Shown here piece by piece: positions 25,800 to 38,526 of a stretch of DNA of 64,000 nt. This stretch comes from Ziziphus jujuba (Eukaryota; Streptophyta; Magnoliopsida; Rosales; Rhamnaceae). Positions within the stretch are counted from its first letter, which is position 1; each line of letters opens with the position of its first letter. The translations under genes were made by a program, and so were the position numbers. Where the stretch lies: positions 15,085,001-15,149,000 of the forward strand of contig NC_083380.1 in the NCBI RefSeq assembly GCF_031755915.1, written 5' to 3'. Below the pieces are notes generated by a model. It did not search any database, was not told where the DNA came from, and saw nothing but the letters and a program-made list of their open reading frames with translations.

Positions 25800-26122
25800 A
25801 CAATAATAATAATAATAATGTTATTATTATTAATGATCATAACACCATTACTTGCCCGTAGGCTTCCACACTGCTCATAAGTTTACATACTTGCCCGAAA
25901 ACTTTTATACTACTTATCTGAAGGCTTCCATATAATAATAATAATAATAATAAATGATAATAATACCAATAAAAATAATAATATGAAAAATCTAATAATA
26001 ATGATAATATAAACAATAATAATAATAAAGAATAATTAATTAATAATCATAATAACAATATTAAAAACAAGAATAATAATTACAAAATATCATAATAAAA
26101 ACAGCAACAGTGATAAGTAATG

Positions 26123-26160
<38 letters not shown>

Positions 26161-26420
26161 GAATAATGGAATCAATACTAAAAATAATAATAACAATAAT
26201 AACAACATATTAATACTAATAATAATAACAATAATAATAATAGTAATATTAATAATAATAAAAATAATATTAATAATAATACTAGGAACAATAGCAAATG
26301 ACATTGATAATAATAATGCTTCACTAAATAATTAAATACAAATAATAATAATAAGAATATAACAACCATAATAATGATAATAGTAATAATAATAATAACA
26401 ATAACAATAAAATCAATTAA
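25800..26420. repeat. (AAT)n-rich microsatellite cluster inside the long LTR
   Basis: Interrupted AAT/ATT trinucleotide runs are spread over about 600 bp. Open frames here consist almost only of Ile, Asn and Leu and are artefacts of the repeat. Confidence 0.85.
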
Positions 26421-27539
26421 GAATATTATTAAAATATCAAATCATGAATATATGAAGTAATTTAAGATAAAATAATATTTTTAAAATTCATAACATATAA
26501 TGAAATATTGACACTCGTAACGGAGGTACATATGATACCATCTAACATGCTGCGCGATATATGATTTCAACTGTGGCCCACACTCTGCTATCAATACAGA
26601 CCAGGTTGGTTGCCCATATTGGCCGTCCAATTTCCTGAACTCGTAGGTAACATAGTTACGAGACTAGGTCTGTATGAACCACATCAGATCGTTGCCCTCG
26701 TATGGTATGGTATATACAAACACAATATAATATAATATAATATATCATATATATATATATATAAACATACTTGATGCACCATACTATATAAATATCTGAT
26801 AGTATCCAGCATCCAGAGCACCGCTTGACGGGAGATTAAAAATAGAAACTAGCATAAGATAGCGTGGCGTCCCACAACGCCGCTATTAACAATCATCCTG
26901 GCCATAAAGGGGGGGTGGCTGATGCTCCCTCTGCATTATACCTGCCTACCCTTAGATCCATGGCTTTCTCAAGGAGATCCTATAAGCTTGCGCGCTAATC
27001 ACAATCACATATACAGTATAGAACACCGGTACATGTATGGCGCAATCGATCAAATTTTATAATATTGTAAAATTTGAATTTTTATAAAATACATTTAAAT
27101 TTGTACACTTTTATCAAATCCATAAAGTTTCATATTTCTTTTAATCCATCCTCACAAATCCATCAAAACCCAAATCTGTTAATAAATAAATAATTAATTA
27201 AATACATAAATATAAATAATTAAATACATAAATATATATATTTTTTTATCACAGTAATTTAATATAATTATTTTCTCAAACCTTCAAATCAATTTATACC
27301 AAAAGTTTTACTAAAATCACATAATATTATATATATAATCAAGTACATAAGAATACTTTTGTTATGGTCAAACTTCAACAATAAAATTAAAATAATTTAA
27401 CAACAATTGAAACTACAATTTTTTTAATTTCGAAGATATAAGTTAAATGCTATACATATTTAATTCAACATAACTTTGGCATCATAATTTTAAGTAGCAA
27501 TTTTATTTAAGCATTAAGCACATAAATTCTCATAACACA

Positions 27540-27708
27540 ATATTTATTTATATATATATATATATACACATGTATACACAAGCATATATGTATATATATA
27601 TATATATATATTTATTCACCTATACTTCTTCATATCCACATGCACATTCTTTCAGCAATTAGATAAATGTATACACATACTCATACCCACAAAATATATG
27701 TACATATA

Positions 27709-27754
<46 letters not shown>

Positions 27755-28160
27755 TAGCACATATCATAGGATGCACCCACAATTGTACACACGTATATGT
27801 ATACATGAATAAAACTCATATATTTGTACATACACTTACATATGTATACATAAACATATATGTACACAACATATGGGTGTACAGAAGTATATATATACAT
27901 ATATACATACTCATCTATATGCATTCATTACACATATAAATATATATATACACACATACCCTCACATATACATACATATATATGATCACATATTTTCACA
28001 CACACATATATATGTAATCTTATGCAAATATATATATATATATATATTCACACACATCTATAAGTATATATATACATACATAATCTTTTAGTGAATATAC
28101 ATATATGTATTTATATGTTCACCATGTATATATAAATATATATATATATATATATCGATC
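27540..28160. repeat. (TA)n / (ACATA)n-rich region
   Basis: Dense alternating TA, CATA and CACA runs occupy this part of the long LTR. Frames rich in Tyr, Ile and His in this stretch are artefacts. Confidence 0.85.
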
Positions 28161-29174
28161 TACAGACATGCTAGCTCTAAATTTCATACAATAATCTTAA
28201 TCAAACCCAATAAATAAACTTGCAAAATAAATAAACACAATACACATGCTAGCTTGTTGTTGGATGTCTAAAATATTACAAAAAATATTACTTGGTCTTC
28301 CATAAAAACAATCGAAAGCACAACTAAGACTCTAAAATCCGAATCTCATTCCATCACCCAAGAATTACCAATGTTGTCCACCCAATTGAATATAATACAG
28401 AGTGAACCCGATTGGCCTTAACTCAAAATTTGGGATTTTTCAAGATCTTGAGGATTAATTTAATTTAATCATTTCCTTGGCCTCTAACAATCATTAAGAA
28501 CATAGTTGTAATGACAGTTAACTATAGACTTGTCCAATTGTTGTCCAATTTCAACATAAACATAACCTAACTTCATCAATGGCAACTGTACTCAACTATA
28601 ATTCGCATTCTAGCTACCAATTTGAAGCTTATGATGAGAGCATCAAGAATATACCTTCAATTGGTTCAACCGATGCCAGAGGTGGCCGGAATCTAGCTAG
28701 AGAGTTGCTACAAAAATGAGTGTTGTCGTATCTCATGAATGAGCAGGATTTGAGCCAATCAGAACCTGGAAACGGACTTTGGGGGGCCAAATTTGTGGGA
28801 AAAGACCACCCATTCGACTTGTTACTCACCGGAAATGGAGATTGGAAAATATAACCCCACCGGTTTTCATGGTTTTCCGGTGAACCTAGGCCATTTTACG
28901 GTGGAATAAAGGTGGCTATAGGTTTCTAGAAATGTGGGTATGAATTTGGCACAAGTATTTCTTGGTGGGTGTCCAAAATTGGAAGGAAATTGATGATGGA
29001 AGTTGCTGCCGTGAAGGTGAGGTTGCTGGTCTCTCTTCTATTTTCCTTTTGAGTCATCCCGGAAGAAGGATGAACAGGAGAGAGTCCAAAATATCACCAA
29101 TAAAAGAAATTAAAAATAAAATAAAATACAATAATAAAATAATAAAATAATAAAATACTAATAATTTAGAAAAA

Positions 29175-29205
<31 letters not shown>

Positions 29206-29541
29206 AAGATAGTTAACGGATTTGTGGGTTTTAATTAACCCAAAAAAATAATATTTTAATAATCAAAATTGTACGACACTTAAATATATTTATCTAATTA
29301 TTAAATAACCAAAAACCTCTAAAATTGTTTTGACACCCGTCTAATTTTAAGTCCGATTTTGAAATACTACTAGTTTATACATTTATGTTGACAAATATTT
29401 TTTCATGGTATGTCAGTCAATGCAAAATTTTTTTCACAGTAAAAAATCAATCATGGAACCTATTTGGTCAATCCCGATCAATCTTAGTCAAACTTAATTA
29501 AAAATTCAAACTGGAACATTTTTTTTGATCGGGATGTTACA

Positions 29542-30987
29542 ATTATAGCCGAACTGACAAAAACCATGCTTCTTTTCTTTCCCTATCCAGATTCAAATAT
29601 ATGGTAAGATGGCGATATCAATAATTACAAAAAAAAAAAAAAAAAAAGAAGAAGAAGAACTTTTTGCACTATCCAATATAAAAATGATTCTAATTAACCT
29701 TTCCCTCAAAAAGTTAAAAAAAAAGAGTCATTACTTAAAAATATGTATGCTAATAATTAGAATTCATCAGTTAAATTAATAAACAAAGTATAATCGTATT
29801 ATCTTTGTGTAGCAAGGAATTAACCAAGCTAAGCTAGTAATTAAAGTGCAAAAAGTACGGGAGTATTCTCAATATAAAATATTTTTTTAAAAACATAAAT
29901 AAATTGGTAATCCAATTTCCTAAGCTATTAAGTTGATTGATTAATTAATCTATTCAAAAACAAATTGATTAATTAATAAACTAATTAATTACCAAACAAC
30001 CATGCATTATACTTACCCACACAAAAAAAAAAAAAAAAAATCGAAAAGAAAATCGTAGATAAGAATAAAATCAAACTAATGTGATCAAAAAACTCTTCCC
30101 ACACATAAACATCAAAATCAAGGAATATAAAATAATATTGGGCGTAATTAACGTGGACGGAAACTTCAGTACCTGGTTAACAAAATATATGGGCATATAT
30201 TGAAGGAAACTTGTCTTACGTGTATTGACATTAATATATATATATATATATATATAAAATATATCATGTGTTTTTTTTTTTTTTAATCATCTCATAATAT
30301 AAATATATTAATGTTGGAAACATTTTCCTAATAGATTATTATATTTCAATTTTTCTATAAAACTATTTCATTCCATAATGTATGGATCTAAAAATTTATA
30401 TTTATGTCATTTTAAGGATGGGGCATGTAAAATAAATTATACATTGTCCTTTTAAAGTTAAGTTAGGTATGTAAATTTTTTAGACTTTGGAGAACAAATA
30501 TTTTTTTATAGCAAAATTATATTATATTTATAATTGATATGTTAAGAAATAGTTTAGACACATTAATACTAAAAATTATCCATGTCAAACAATACTCTTT
30601 TCTTTTCTTTTTTCTTTTTTTTTTAATTATTTTTTATCCCTTTCCAATTCATCTGATTTTGCATATTAATTCTTTATTATTTTTTTGGATTTTTTTAAAA
30701 TTAATAATTTAATATGAGAAAATAAATCCGATGAGAATGTAATTAAAAAATAAATCCGATGAGAATGTATATCCCATTTTTAATATTCATGTCAACATAT
30801 CTCTTATATGAGCTAAAACTATTTCTCAGATCAATTTTGTATATGTATGAAGGAGTAACTATCAACTTAATTCAATTCTATCTGGCTTGAATAATCCTTT
30901 GTTGACAAATACTATATAGACATCTCCGAGTCACATAATAAACCTTTCTCACATAATTTTCTTACTGTAATTTTCATCTTCAAGTAG
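29542..30987. other. AT-rich spacer
   Basis: No gene was seen. Poly-A and poly-T tracts and a (TA)n run (30235-30256) are present. AAATAAATCCGATGAGAATG is duplicated near 30721-30770. Confidence 0.4.
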
Positions 30988-32020
30988 TGTTGGGGTGAGA
31001 AGGTTATGACCAAGAGCAAGCTAGCTTGAAGTGTTAGCAACAAGCAAGCTTTTGGTGATGCTCTTAGGAATGGTTGTGTGTGAGTTGTGTTTTTAGGTTT
31101 TGGTTATGGTGTTTTCTAGTTTTTAGGGTTCCTAAAGTGTTCTAAGGTGTTGAAGAAGAGATAAGAAGAAGGGGACCATGTTGGCTTTTGAAAATAAGGC
31201 TTAGATGTGTAGCCATTTCATTCATTTTACAATATAAGCTTGAAATTACAACTAGTTCATACATGCCAAGCATGTGAGCTTACAAAATGAGTAAAGTATT
31301 TGAAATTTAAAAAGTAAAATGGTCAACATCTAAATTTTCATACACAAAAGAGGTAAAAACCAGCTGCAACATGTCTATTCCAAATATAGTAAAAAGTGGC
31401 ACATGGTTTGAACTAAGTTCCTATTGTTTAACTAGTTTGGGTAAACAACCAAACTAGCTTTACCTACTTAGTTCTCCTTTGTATCTGCTTATGAAACTTG
31501 GTTTGAAGCATCCTTGTCATCAATAAATATTGTTCCAAGAGCTAGGAAAGTTCTGGAAGCGGATCATAGGCCAAACAGCTCCAAAACTGACCTATACTCT
31601 GCATACTAGGCCCATCAAATACAGCAATCTGTTTGGAATAGAAAATGGACTTTTCCATGTCACTGTGACCTGAAATTTGAAGCATGGTCTTCTATATATT
31701 TTTTTAGACATCCCTCAAAATTTCAGCCCAAAACTCCATTTGCAACCTGAGATATAAGATAAATAGTGGAACTATGTTGCTGGAAATTATGAATCCAGCA
31801 CCGTAGGCATTTCAAGCATAACATTCCTACTCTTTTGTGTATAATTTTGCCTATACTTTTGCATACATAACTTAGGCACAAAACATTATCAAAATATACC
31901 TTGCATAAATTAAAAACATACAAAAAATATAAACTCATAAAAGGAAAGTATTTGATACCAAGGTGTTCATGCTAGCCGGTGACATGCACCATCAAGTGGC
32001 AAAATTGCCACACTTCAACA
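30988..32020 (-). repeat. 3' LTR of the copia element
   Basis: 1033 bp. On the minus strand it begins TGTTGAAGTGTGG and ends CTCACCCCAACA. The polypurine tract (AAGGAGCAG on the minus strand) adjoins at 32021-32029. A 71-residue frame in both LTRs (31723-31938 and 36840-37055) is conserved only because the LTRs are duplicates. Confidence 0.9.
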
Positions 32021-34132
32021 CTGCTCCTTGGCAATTTTGTATGAGACATTGAGAAATCCTCTCAATATCTCAAATCTCTTCTTTTCCAATGGCTTGGTGA
32101 AGATATCCGCCAAGTTCTCCTCGGAAGTCACATACTCCAACTTCACTTCACCACTTGCTTCAAATTCCCTTAAGGAATGATACTTGACCGGTATGTGCTT
32201 GGTCCTCCAATGTTGGACTGGATTTTATGCAATTGCTATTGCTGAAGTATTGTCACACAATATTACCGTGGCTTCCTCTTGCTTCAAGCTCAAGTCCTCC
32301 AATAATTTCCTAAGCCAAACACCTTGATTAGCACAACTTGAGCAAGCAATATACTCGGCTTCCGCGGTGCTTTGTGCAACGGTTTGTTGCTTCTTGGAAT
32401 TCCATGAGAAAGGACCATTTCCAAGAGTGTAAATGTAGCCCGATGTGCTCTTGCTATCATCCAAAGAACCAGCCCAATCACTATCACTATAACCAAGCAA
32501 AGCTTCCTTCATGCCATCCTTGTACCATATACCAAAATCACTAGTACCTTTCAAATACCTTAGGATTCTTTTTGCACAACTAAGATGATTTTGTGATGGA
32601 CTATGCATAAATCTTGAAAAAACAGACACACTAAACATGATATCCGGTCTAGTAGAGCATACATATAAAAGGCTACCAATTAAACTTCTATAGATGGAAG
32701 GATTTACCTTTGGAGAATCATCATTCTTCACCAACTTGGTGCCTTCATTCATAGGTGTGGCAACGCTATTACAATCCTCCATGTCAAACTTCTTGAGCAA
32801 CTCCTTTACATAGCTTTCTTGAGATATGAAGATGCCCTTGGATGATTGGACAACTTCAATTCCAAGAAAGTATTTCATCTCTTCAAGGTTAGACATCTCA
32901 AAGTTCAATTCTAGCTCACTTTTGAAATTGCTCACTTCTTTCTCATTACCACCGGTCACTAGGAGGTCATCAACATAAAGAGACACCAACACCATGCAAC
33001 CATGAGTCCTAATATACAATGCAGGCTCATTAGGACTCCTCCTAAATCCATGCTTTGTCAAAAAACCATCTATCTTGGCATACCATGCCCTAGGAGCTTG
33101 TTTAAGGCCATATAAGGCCTTGTGTAGCTTGTATACCTTCTCTTCACTTCCTTTCTTCACAAAACCTTTGGGTTGCATAACATAGACCTCCTCCTTCAAT
33201 ATTCCATTCAAGAAGGCTGATTTCACATCAAGGTGATATACTTTCCAAGACTTTTGTGCCGAAATTGCAAGGAGAAGTCTTATGATTTCCATCCTTGCAA
33301 CCGGTGCAAAAGCCTCTCCATAATCCACACCGACTTGTTGTGCATATCCTTTGACAACAAGCCTCACCTTGTGCTTATTTATGGACCCATCCGGATTGTA
33401 CTTGGTCCTAAAGATCCACTTCACCCCAATAGCATTCTTTCCCTTCGGTTTTGTTACCAAGTTCCAAGTGTCATTCTTGTTTATCACATCGATTTCATCT
33501 TGCATGACTTGTCTCCACTCTTTTCTTGCCATAGCCTCATGGACATTGATTGGATCACTCAATGCCACATTACACCTTTCATAAATCTCATTAAGAGGTC
33601 TTGTGCCTCTCACACCATCACCAATCTCCAAATCAGCCCCTATGGAGATTTCTAGCTCATTCTCATCATATTCATCATCATGAGCAGCACCTTCATCATT
33701 TCCTTGTTCCTCATCGTTATCATGAGCTTCAAGCCGATTGTCTTCATCCATACTAGCCAACTCCTCCTTACTACAAACCCATTTAGCTTCCTCGTCAATT
33801 TTCACATCTCTACTTATCACAAGTTTCTTGGTTTCCAAGTTATACACTCTATATCCCTTGGTCACATCATTATAGCCAACCAAGACACCAACTTGTGACC
33901 TTTCATCAAGCTTTCCTCTCTTCTCTTGTGGTACTAGGATGTAACAAATGCTTCCAAATACCCTTAGATGATCAAGAGAAGGCTTATATCCAAACCAAAG
34001 CTCAAATGGGGTTTTACTCCTTAAAGACTTGGAGTAAAGCCTATTTTGGATGTAGATGGATGTATTAACTCCTTCGGCCCAAAATTTCTTTGGCAAGCCA
34101 CTTTCAAACAACAAACATCTAGCCATCTCCAT
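32021..34132 (-). pseudogene. Copia reverse transcriptase and RNase H
   Basis: An uninterrupted frame of 635 residues runs from 34132 to 32225. It covers the end of integrase (FELWFGYKPSLDHLRVFG), a linker, the reverse transcriptase (start near KNDTWNLV, with the YVDDLLVTG catalytic box) and most of RNase H (DSDWAGSLDDSKSTSGY). A TAA at about 32225-32227, where relatives have a sense codon, cuts off the last part of RNase H. That part continues in frame (TKHIPVKYH, ENLADIFTKPL) to a stop just inside the LTR. This is the best preserved part of the element and its enzyme core looks intact. Confidence 0.9.
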
Positions 34133-35340
34133 GATGGTACGGTTCTTCCTTTCACATACACCATTTTGTTATGGTATGTATGGTGTAGTGAATTGATAAA
34201 CTATACCATGATCCTTACAAAGTTGTTTGAAAGCTTCACTTGTGTATTCCCCACCATTGTCCGTCCTTAACACCTTTATAGTGCAACCGGATTGGTTTTG
34301 CACTAACTTCATAAATTCTACAAACTTCTCCAAAGCTTGTGATTTTTTTCAAGGAAATACACTCAACACATTCTTGAGTAATCATCAATGAAAGTTATGA
34401 AATACTTGCTGCCATTTAAGGATGGAACACTCATAGGACCACAAATATCTGAATGTATAAGTCCTAGCTTCTCCTTTGATCTCCAAGAACAAGATTGAAA
34501 TGCTATCCTACTATGCTTTCCTTTTTAACACACTTCACACACATGTTCTTGCTTCTCCACCAATGGCATGTCTCTAACAAGTTCATATGTGCCTACCAAT
34601 GACTTAAAGCTAGCATGGCCTAGTCTTTTATACCAAAGTTGAAAGGTGTTCTCAACTTTGGTGTTCAATGCAACCAATGCACCATTTTCATCCATATTCA
34701 ACCTAAAATTCTTGTTCTTCATTCCAACACACATTAATTCATTTCCATGTGGATCAACTATAGTGCATGTCATGTTTGAGAAGTGTAATGCATATTTGTT
34801 CTCAAGCATTTGACCTACACTAAGTAAGTTCTCACATAAAGAAGGTACATAGAGAACATCATGGATAGTTTTGATACCTTTGGTGGTGTGTATCACCATA
34901 TCTCCTTTGCCTTTCACTTCCATCAAGGTTCCATTTCCAATTTTAACTTTGTTGTGGCTGCTCCTATCCAAGTTTGTGAACCACTCATGCTTGTGAGACA
35001 TATGGTGTGTTGCTCCACTATCAATGATCCATCATTCATCATTCTTGATGCTACTAAAACAAGTAGCAACAAACAACTCTTCGGATTCACTATCACTTGC
35101 ATTATCTTTAGCAACATTTAATTGTTGCTTATCTTTCTTGTTAGCCTTGCATACTCTCTCCACATGACCCTTTTGTTGGCATTTATGGCAAAATGCATCC
35201 GGTTTCCACCAACACCTTCTTGGATGATGACCTTTCTTCTTGCAATGGTGACAAGGTTCTTAGGACTTCCTCTCGGGTTTGCTAGTTTCACCTTTCTCCT
35301 TTATGACCTTAAGCTTGTTATTCTTTTGATTTTGTGTCTT
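34133..35340 (-). pseudogene. Copia zinc knuckles, protease and integrase (interrupted)
   Basis: After the gag stop the frame continues with two CCHC-type knuckles (CHHCKKKGHH and CHKCQQKGHVERVC, about 35150-35260), then the protease motif DSGATHHM (about 35010). The GAG-pre-integrase segment follows (LWYKRLGHASF, about 34600), then the integrase zinc finger and core start (IHSDICGPM). There are stops near 35338, 35260, 35030 and 34525, and frame shifts within the integrase at about 34150-34370. None of these enzymes can be made from this copy in one piece. Confidence 0.88.
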
Positions 35341-36000
35341 TTAATGTTGTTTAGACACAAATGCAGCCTCCATTGATTCTTCATGTCTAATCCTCCTCTT
35401 TTTCTCTGTAGCTTGCAAGGCATTCACCAACTCGGTCAAGGAAATTTCATTTAGGTTCCTTGACTCCTCCAATGAAGATATCTTAGCTTCAAACCTCTCG
35501 GGCAAGGAGACCAACACCTTCTCCACAATCCTTTGGTCACTTAATTTTTCACCTAGCACCTTAATTTGATTCACCACATTAAGAAGCCTTATGGTGAACT
35601 CCTTAACTGTTTCTTTGTGTTTTATCTTGATAGTCTCAAACTCCCTCCTTAGGTTAAGGATTTGCATTTGCCTTGTCCTTGCACTCCCTTGGAACTCATC
35701 TTGAAGTTTGTCCCAAGCTTCTTTGGCACTCTCACATGCCATTATCCTTGTGAAAATGGTATCACTAATACAAGAATGAATGGCGGTGAGAGCCTTGAAA
35801 CCTTTAGCCAATTCCTCCTCATGGTGCTTGATTTGGTTGACACTTGCCCCTTGTCTCAAAGACTCAGGTTCTTGGGGATTTATGGTGACCTCCCAAAGAC
35901 CATAAGCCTTCAAGTAGGCTTGCATCTTGATACTCCAAATGTTGTAGTTCTCCCCATTGAAGATAGGAGGAGAAGGAGTTGAAAAACTTGAAGAAGCCAT
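35341..36000 (-). CDS. Copia gag (capsid) N-terminal part
   Basis: A 219-residue frame begins MASSSFSTPSPPIFNG with the NYNIWSIKMQAYLKA block typical of plant copia gag. It continues through the conserved helical capsid core (AKEAWDKLQDEFQGS, LNLRREFE). It opens 135 bp inside the 5' LTR and ends at a TAA before the zinc knuckles, so it is a truncated gag. It has no host role. Confidence 0.85.
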   Translation of the reverse strand: MASSSFSTPSPPIFNGENYNIWSIKMQAYLKAYGLWEVTINPQEPESLRQGASVNQIKHHEEELAKGFKALTAIHSCISDTIFTRIMACESAKEAWDKLQDEFQGSARTRQMQILNLRREFETIKIKHKETVKEFTIRLLNVVNQIKVLGEKLSDQRIVEKVLVSLPERFEAKISSLEESRNLNEISLTELVNALQATEKKRRIRHEESMEAAFVSKQH

Positions 36001-36116
36001 GTGAATGTTGCTTTCGAGTATGAAGGAATATGAAAATATATTTGTGCTTTCAAGTATCTCTGCACTCTCAAGGAACGAACCAGCCCAAAAACCTCACAAA
36101 TCTCACAAAAATATGC

Positions 36117-36131
36117 CTTGCTTTGATACCA
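36117..36131 (-). other. Primer-binding site of the copia element
   Basis: The minus strand reads TGGTATCAAAGCAAG just inside the 5' LTR. It is complementary to the 3' end of initiator-tRNA-Met. Confidence 0.85.
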
Positions 36132-36134
36132 CTT

Positions 36135-37137
36135 TGTTGGGGTGAGAAGGTTATGACCAAGAGCAAGCTAGCTTGAAGTGTTAGCAACAAGCAAGCTTTT
36201 GGTGATGCTCTTGGGAATGGTTGTGTGTGAGTTGTGTTTTTAGATTTTGGTTATGGTGTTTTCTGGTTTTTAGGGTTCCTAAAGTGTTCTAAGGTGTTGA
36301 AGAAGAGATAACAAGAAGGGGATCACATTGGCTTTTGAAAATAAGGCTTAGATGCGTAGCCATTTCATTCATTTTACAATATAAGCTTGAAATTACAACT
36401 AGTTCACACATGCCAAGCTTGTGAGCTAAATAAAATGGTCAACACTTAACTTTTCATACATAAAAGAGGTAAAAACCAGCTGCAACATGTCTATTCCAAA
36501 TATAGTAAAAAGTGGCACATGGTTTGAACTAAGTTCCCATTGTTTAATTAGTTTCGGTAAACAACCAAACTAGTTTCACCTACTTAGTTCCCCTTTGTAT
36601 CTGCTTATGAAACTTGGTTTGAAGCATCCTTGGTCATCAATAAATATTGTTCCAAGAGCTAGGAAAGTTCTGGAACCGGATCATAGGCCAAACAGCTCCA
36701 AAACTGACCCATACTCTGCATACTAGGCCCATCAGATACAGCAATCTGTTTGGAATAGAAAATGGACTTTCCCATGTTATTGTGACCTGAAATTTGAAGC
36801 ATGGTCTTCTATATATGTCTGTAGACATCCCTCAAAATTTCAGCCCAAAACTCCATTTGCAACCTGAGATATAAGATAAATAGTGGAACTATGTTGCTGG
36901 AAATTATGAATCCAGCACCGTAGGCATTTCAAGCATAACATTCCTACTCTTTTGTGCATAATTTTACCTATACTTTTGCATACATAACTTAGGCACAAAA
37001 TATTATCAAAATATACCTTGCATAAATTAAAAACATACAAAAAATATAAACTCATAAAAGGAAAGTATTTGATACCAAGGTGTGCATGCTAGCCGGTGAC
37101 ATGCACCATTAAGTGGCAAAATTGCCACACTTCAACA
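36135..37137 (-). repeat. 5' LTR of the copia element
   Basis: 1003 bp, near-identical to 30988-32020 apart from substitutions and an indel of about 30 bp. Confidence 0.9.
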
Positions 37138-37348
37138 AGTAACCTTTTCTGATTATCACTCAATAAGGAGCCGAAAGCTCGAAATAGAATCGTAGTGGGA
37201 CAGGAAATGGAAGATACTCTCTTTGTGTAATTACAGCAAATTTCAGAGTTCAATAATATTACTTGAAGTGAAAATGTCTATTATACCATCTTACCATTAC
37301 TTTTGATTAACGTAGTAGAGAGGGTAAGTGACAAAAAACAATAGGTCC

Positions 37349-38076
37349 ACTGACGGACCCAGAAATGTTTTGTAGAGGGGGCACCAGTATATGGTAATTT
37401 TGTAAAAAATATATAATAATCAATAAAAAAAAAATCAGTATTTGTTTTAAAGGTGTTTTCATGTTAATTTTCATGGTAACAAATATCTTTTCATAGCTAA
37501 TATTCTCGATAAAAAATATATATAATAATTTCCACAAGTGGTATCATGAAAACAATAAATTAAAATGAATTACAATCTAAAGTTTATTAAAACAAAGTTA
37601 TTTGAATTTCACAACAAATTTAAGCAAAATGTACAAATACACTTCTGGTAACAAAATATAATTCTAATTTAAAAAAAAAATCAACTCAAACTAAATTAAA
37701 AAATAAAGTGGTAATAAAATAAAATCTAAAGAAACTTAAAAAATGAATTAATTATTAAATATGTTTGGAACAATTAGAAACTAACCTATACATGAAGCTG
37801 AAAAATTATGTGAACAACTTAAATTTAAGAAATTTAAATTTAATTTAATTAACTAATATTTGGTAGATATAATCATAAATCATGCAAGAAAATAGAAGAA
37901 CTAATTACTAATTAGGAATTTAGGATAATGAAATTTTGATAAAAATAGAATAAAGTAACAGGATTTATTGACATTTAAAGATGATAACAACCAAAAACAC
38001 CAAAACTGAATTTAACAAAATGAAGACATTGAAACTGAATTTGGTAGGGGCACATTTTTTATTTTAGGATTATATT

Positions 38077-38115
<39 letters not shown>

Positions 38116-38187
38116 TAAGAAAATACTACAAAAATTTAAAACAGAAAAAAATTGAGGGGGCACTAAGCCCTAGCTGGGTCCATCAGT
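37349..38187. mobile_element. hAT-like non-autonomous element
   Basis: The ends are ACTGACGGACCCAG (left) and ACTGATGGACCCAG (reverse complement of the right), which agree at 13 of 14 bases. G-rich blocks (GAGGGGGCACCAG and GAGGGGGCACTAAG) lie just inside both ends. The interior is AT-rich with no transposase. A clean 8-bp target duplication was not found. It lies directly beside the copia element. Confidence 0.55.
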
Positions 38188-38526
38188 AAAGAGGTCTGGG
38201 CGTATTATAGCAAACCTTAGAAGAGATCAATGATATTTCTCATATCTAATGACACTGTTGATCAATTATATATCATCCTATACATTTTTTATATAAATCA
38301 TTGATCATATAAAATGATCATTTCAACGTCTTTCTCGAACTACAGGTTCTGATATGTGGAGTTACAAACAAGATAATTAGTTACATAAAAGCCACTATTT
38401 ACATTGTAATTTCCATGAATAATTAACATGCAGGGAATCGAAAAAGTGGATAATTCTATATTATTGCAAGATTACTCAAAGTGGCAAAGATTTTGCAGCA
38501 GGATAGAACAACTTAAACGGGAACTT

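Larger units (their letters stand above)
25429..29541 (-). repeat. Long LTR (about 4.1 kb) of a chromovirus, probably solo
   Basis: On the minus strand the LTR opens with TGTAACATCCCGATC at 29541 and ends near 25429 with a GGGTTCTAATA variant of the GGGTCCTGACA end seen at 3204. Its first few hundred bases share motifs with the 1719-3204 LTR (AAATTTTGCATTGA, TTTCAAAATCG). It contains (AAT)n tracts (25800-26420), four units of a 20-bp repeat (25850-25931) and (TA)n/(CATA)n tracts (27540-28160). No gag or pol lies next to it, which suggests LTR recombination. The flanks (ATTGC and ATTAT) do not match cleanly as a target duplication. Confidence 0.65.
30988..37137 (-). mobile_element. Ty1/copia LTR retrotransposon, nearly complete
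   Basis: Two LTRs (30988-32020 and 36135-37137) with TG...CA ends frame a minus-strand gag-pol of copia order: gag, zinc knuckles, protease, integrase, reverse transcriptase, RNase H. The flanking 5-mers are AGTAG and AGTAA, a target duplication with one mismatch. The primer-binding site and polypurine tract are in place. Several stops and frame shifts in gag, protease and integrase mean it cannot move by itself. The LTRs differ by scattered substitutions and an indel of about 30 bp near 31281, so the insertion is not recent. It sits between MATE copies 2 and 3. Confidence 0.92.

Noticed and set aside
26080..26369. Open frames rich in Ile, Asn and Leu
   Set aside because: They are translations of (AAT)n repeats.
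27667..28091. Tyr/Ile/His-rich open frames
   Set aside because: They are translations of TA, CATA and CACA repeats.
33233..35982. Plus-strand frames of 72-140 residues across the copia element
   Set aside because: They are shadows of the minus-strand gag-pol genes.
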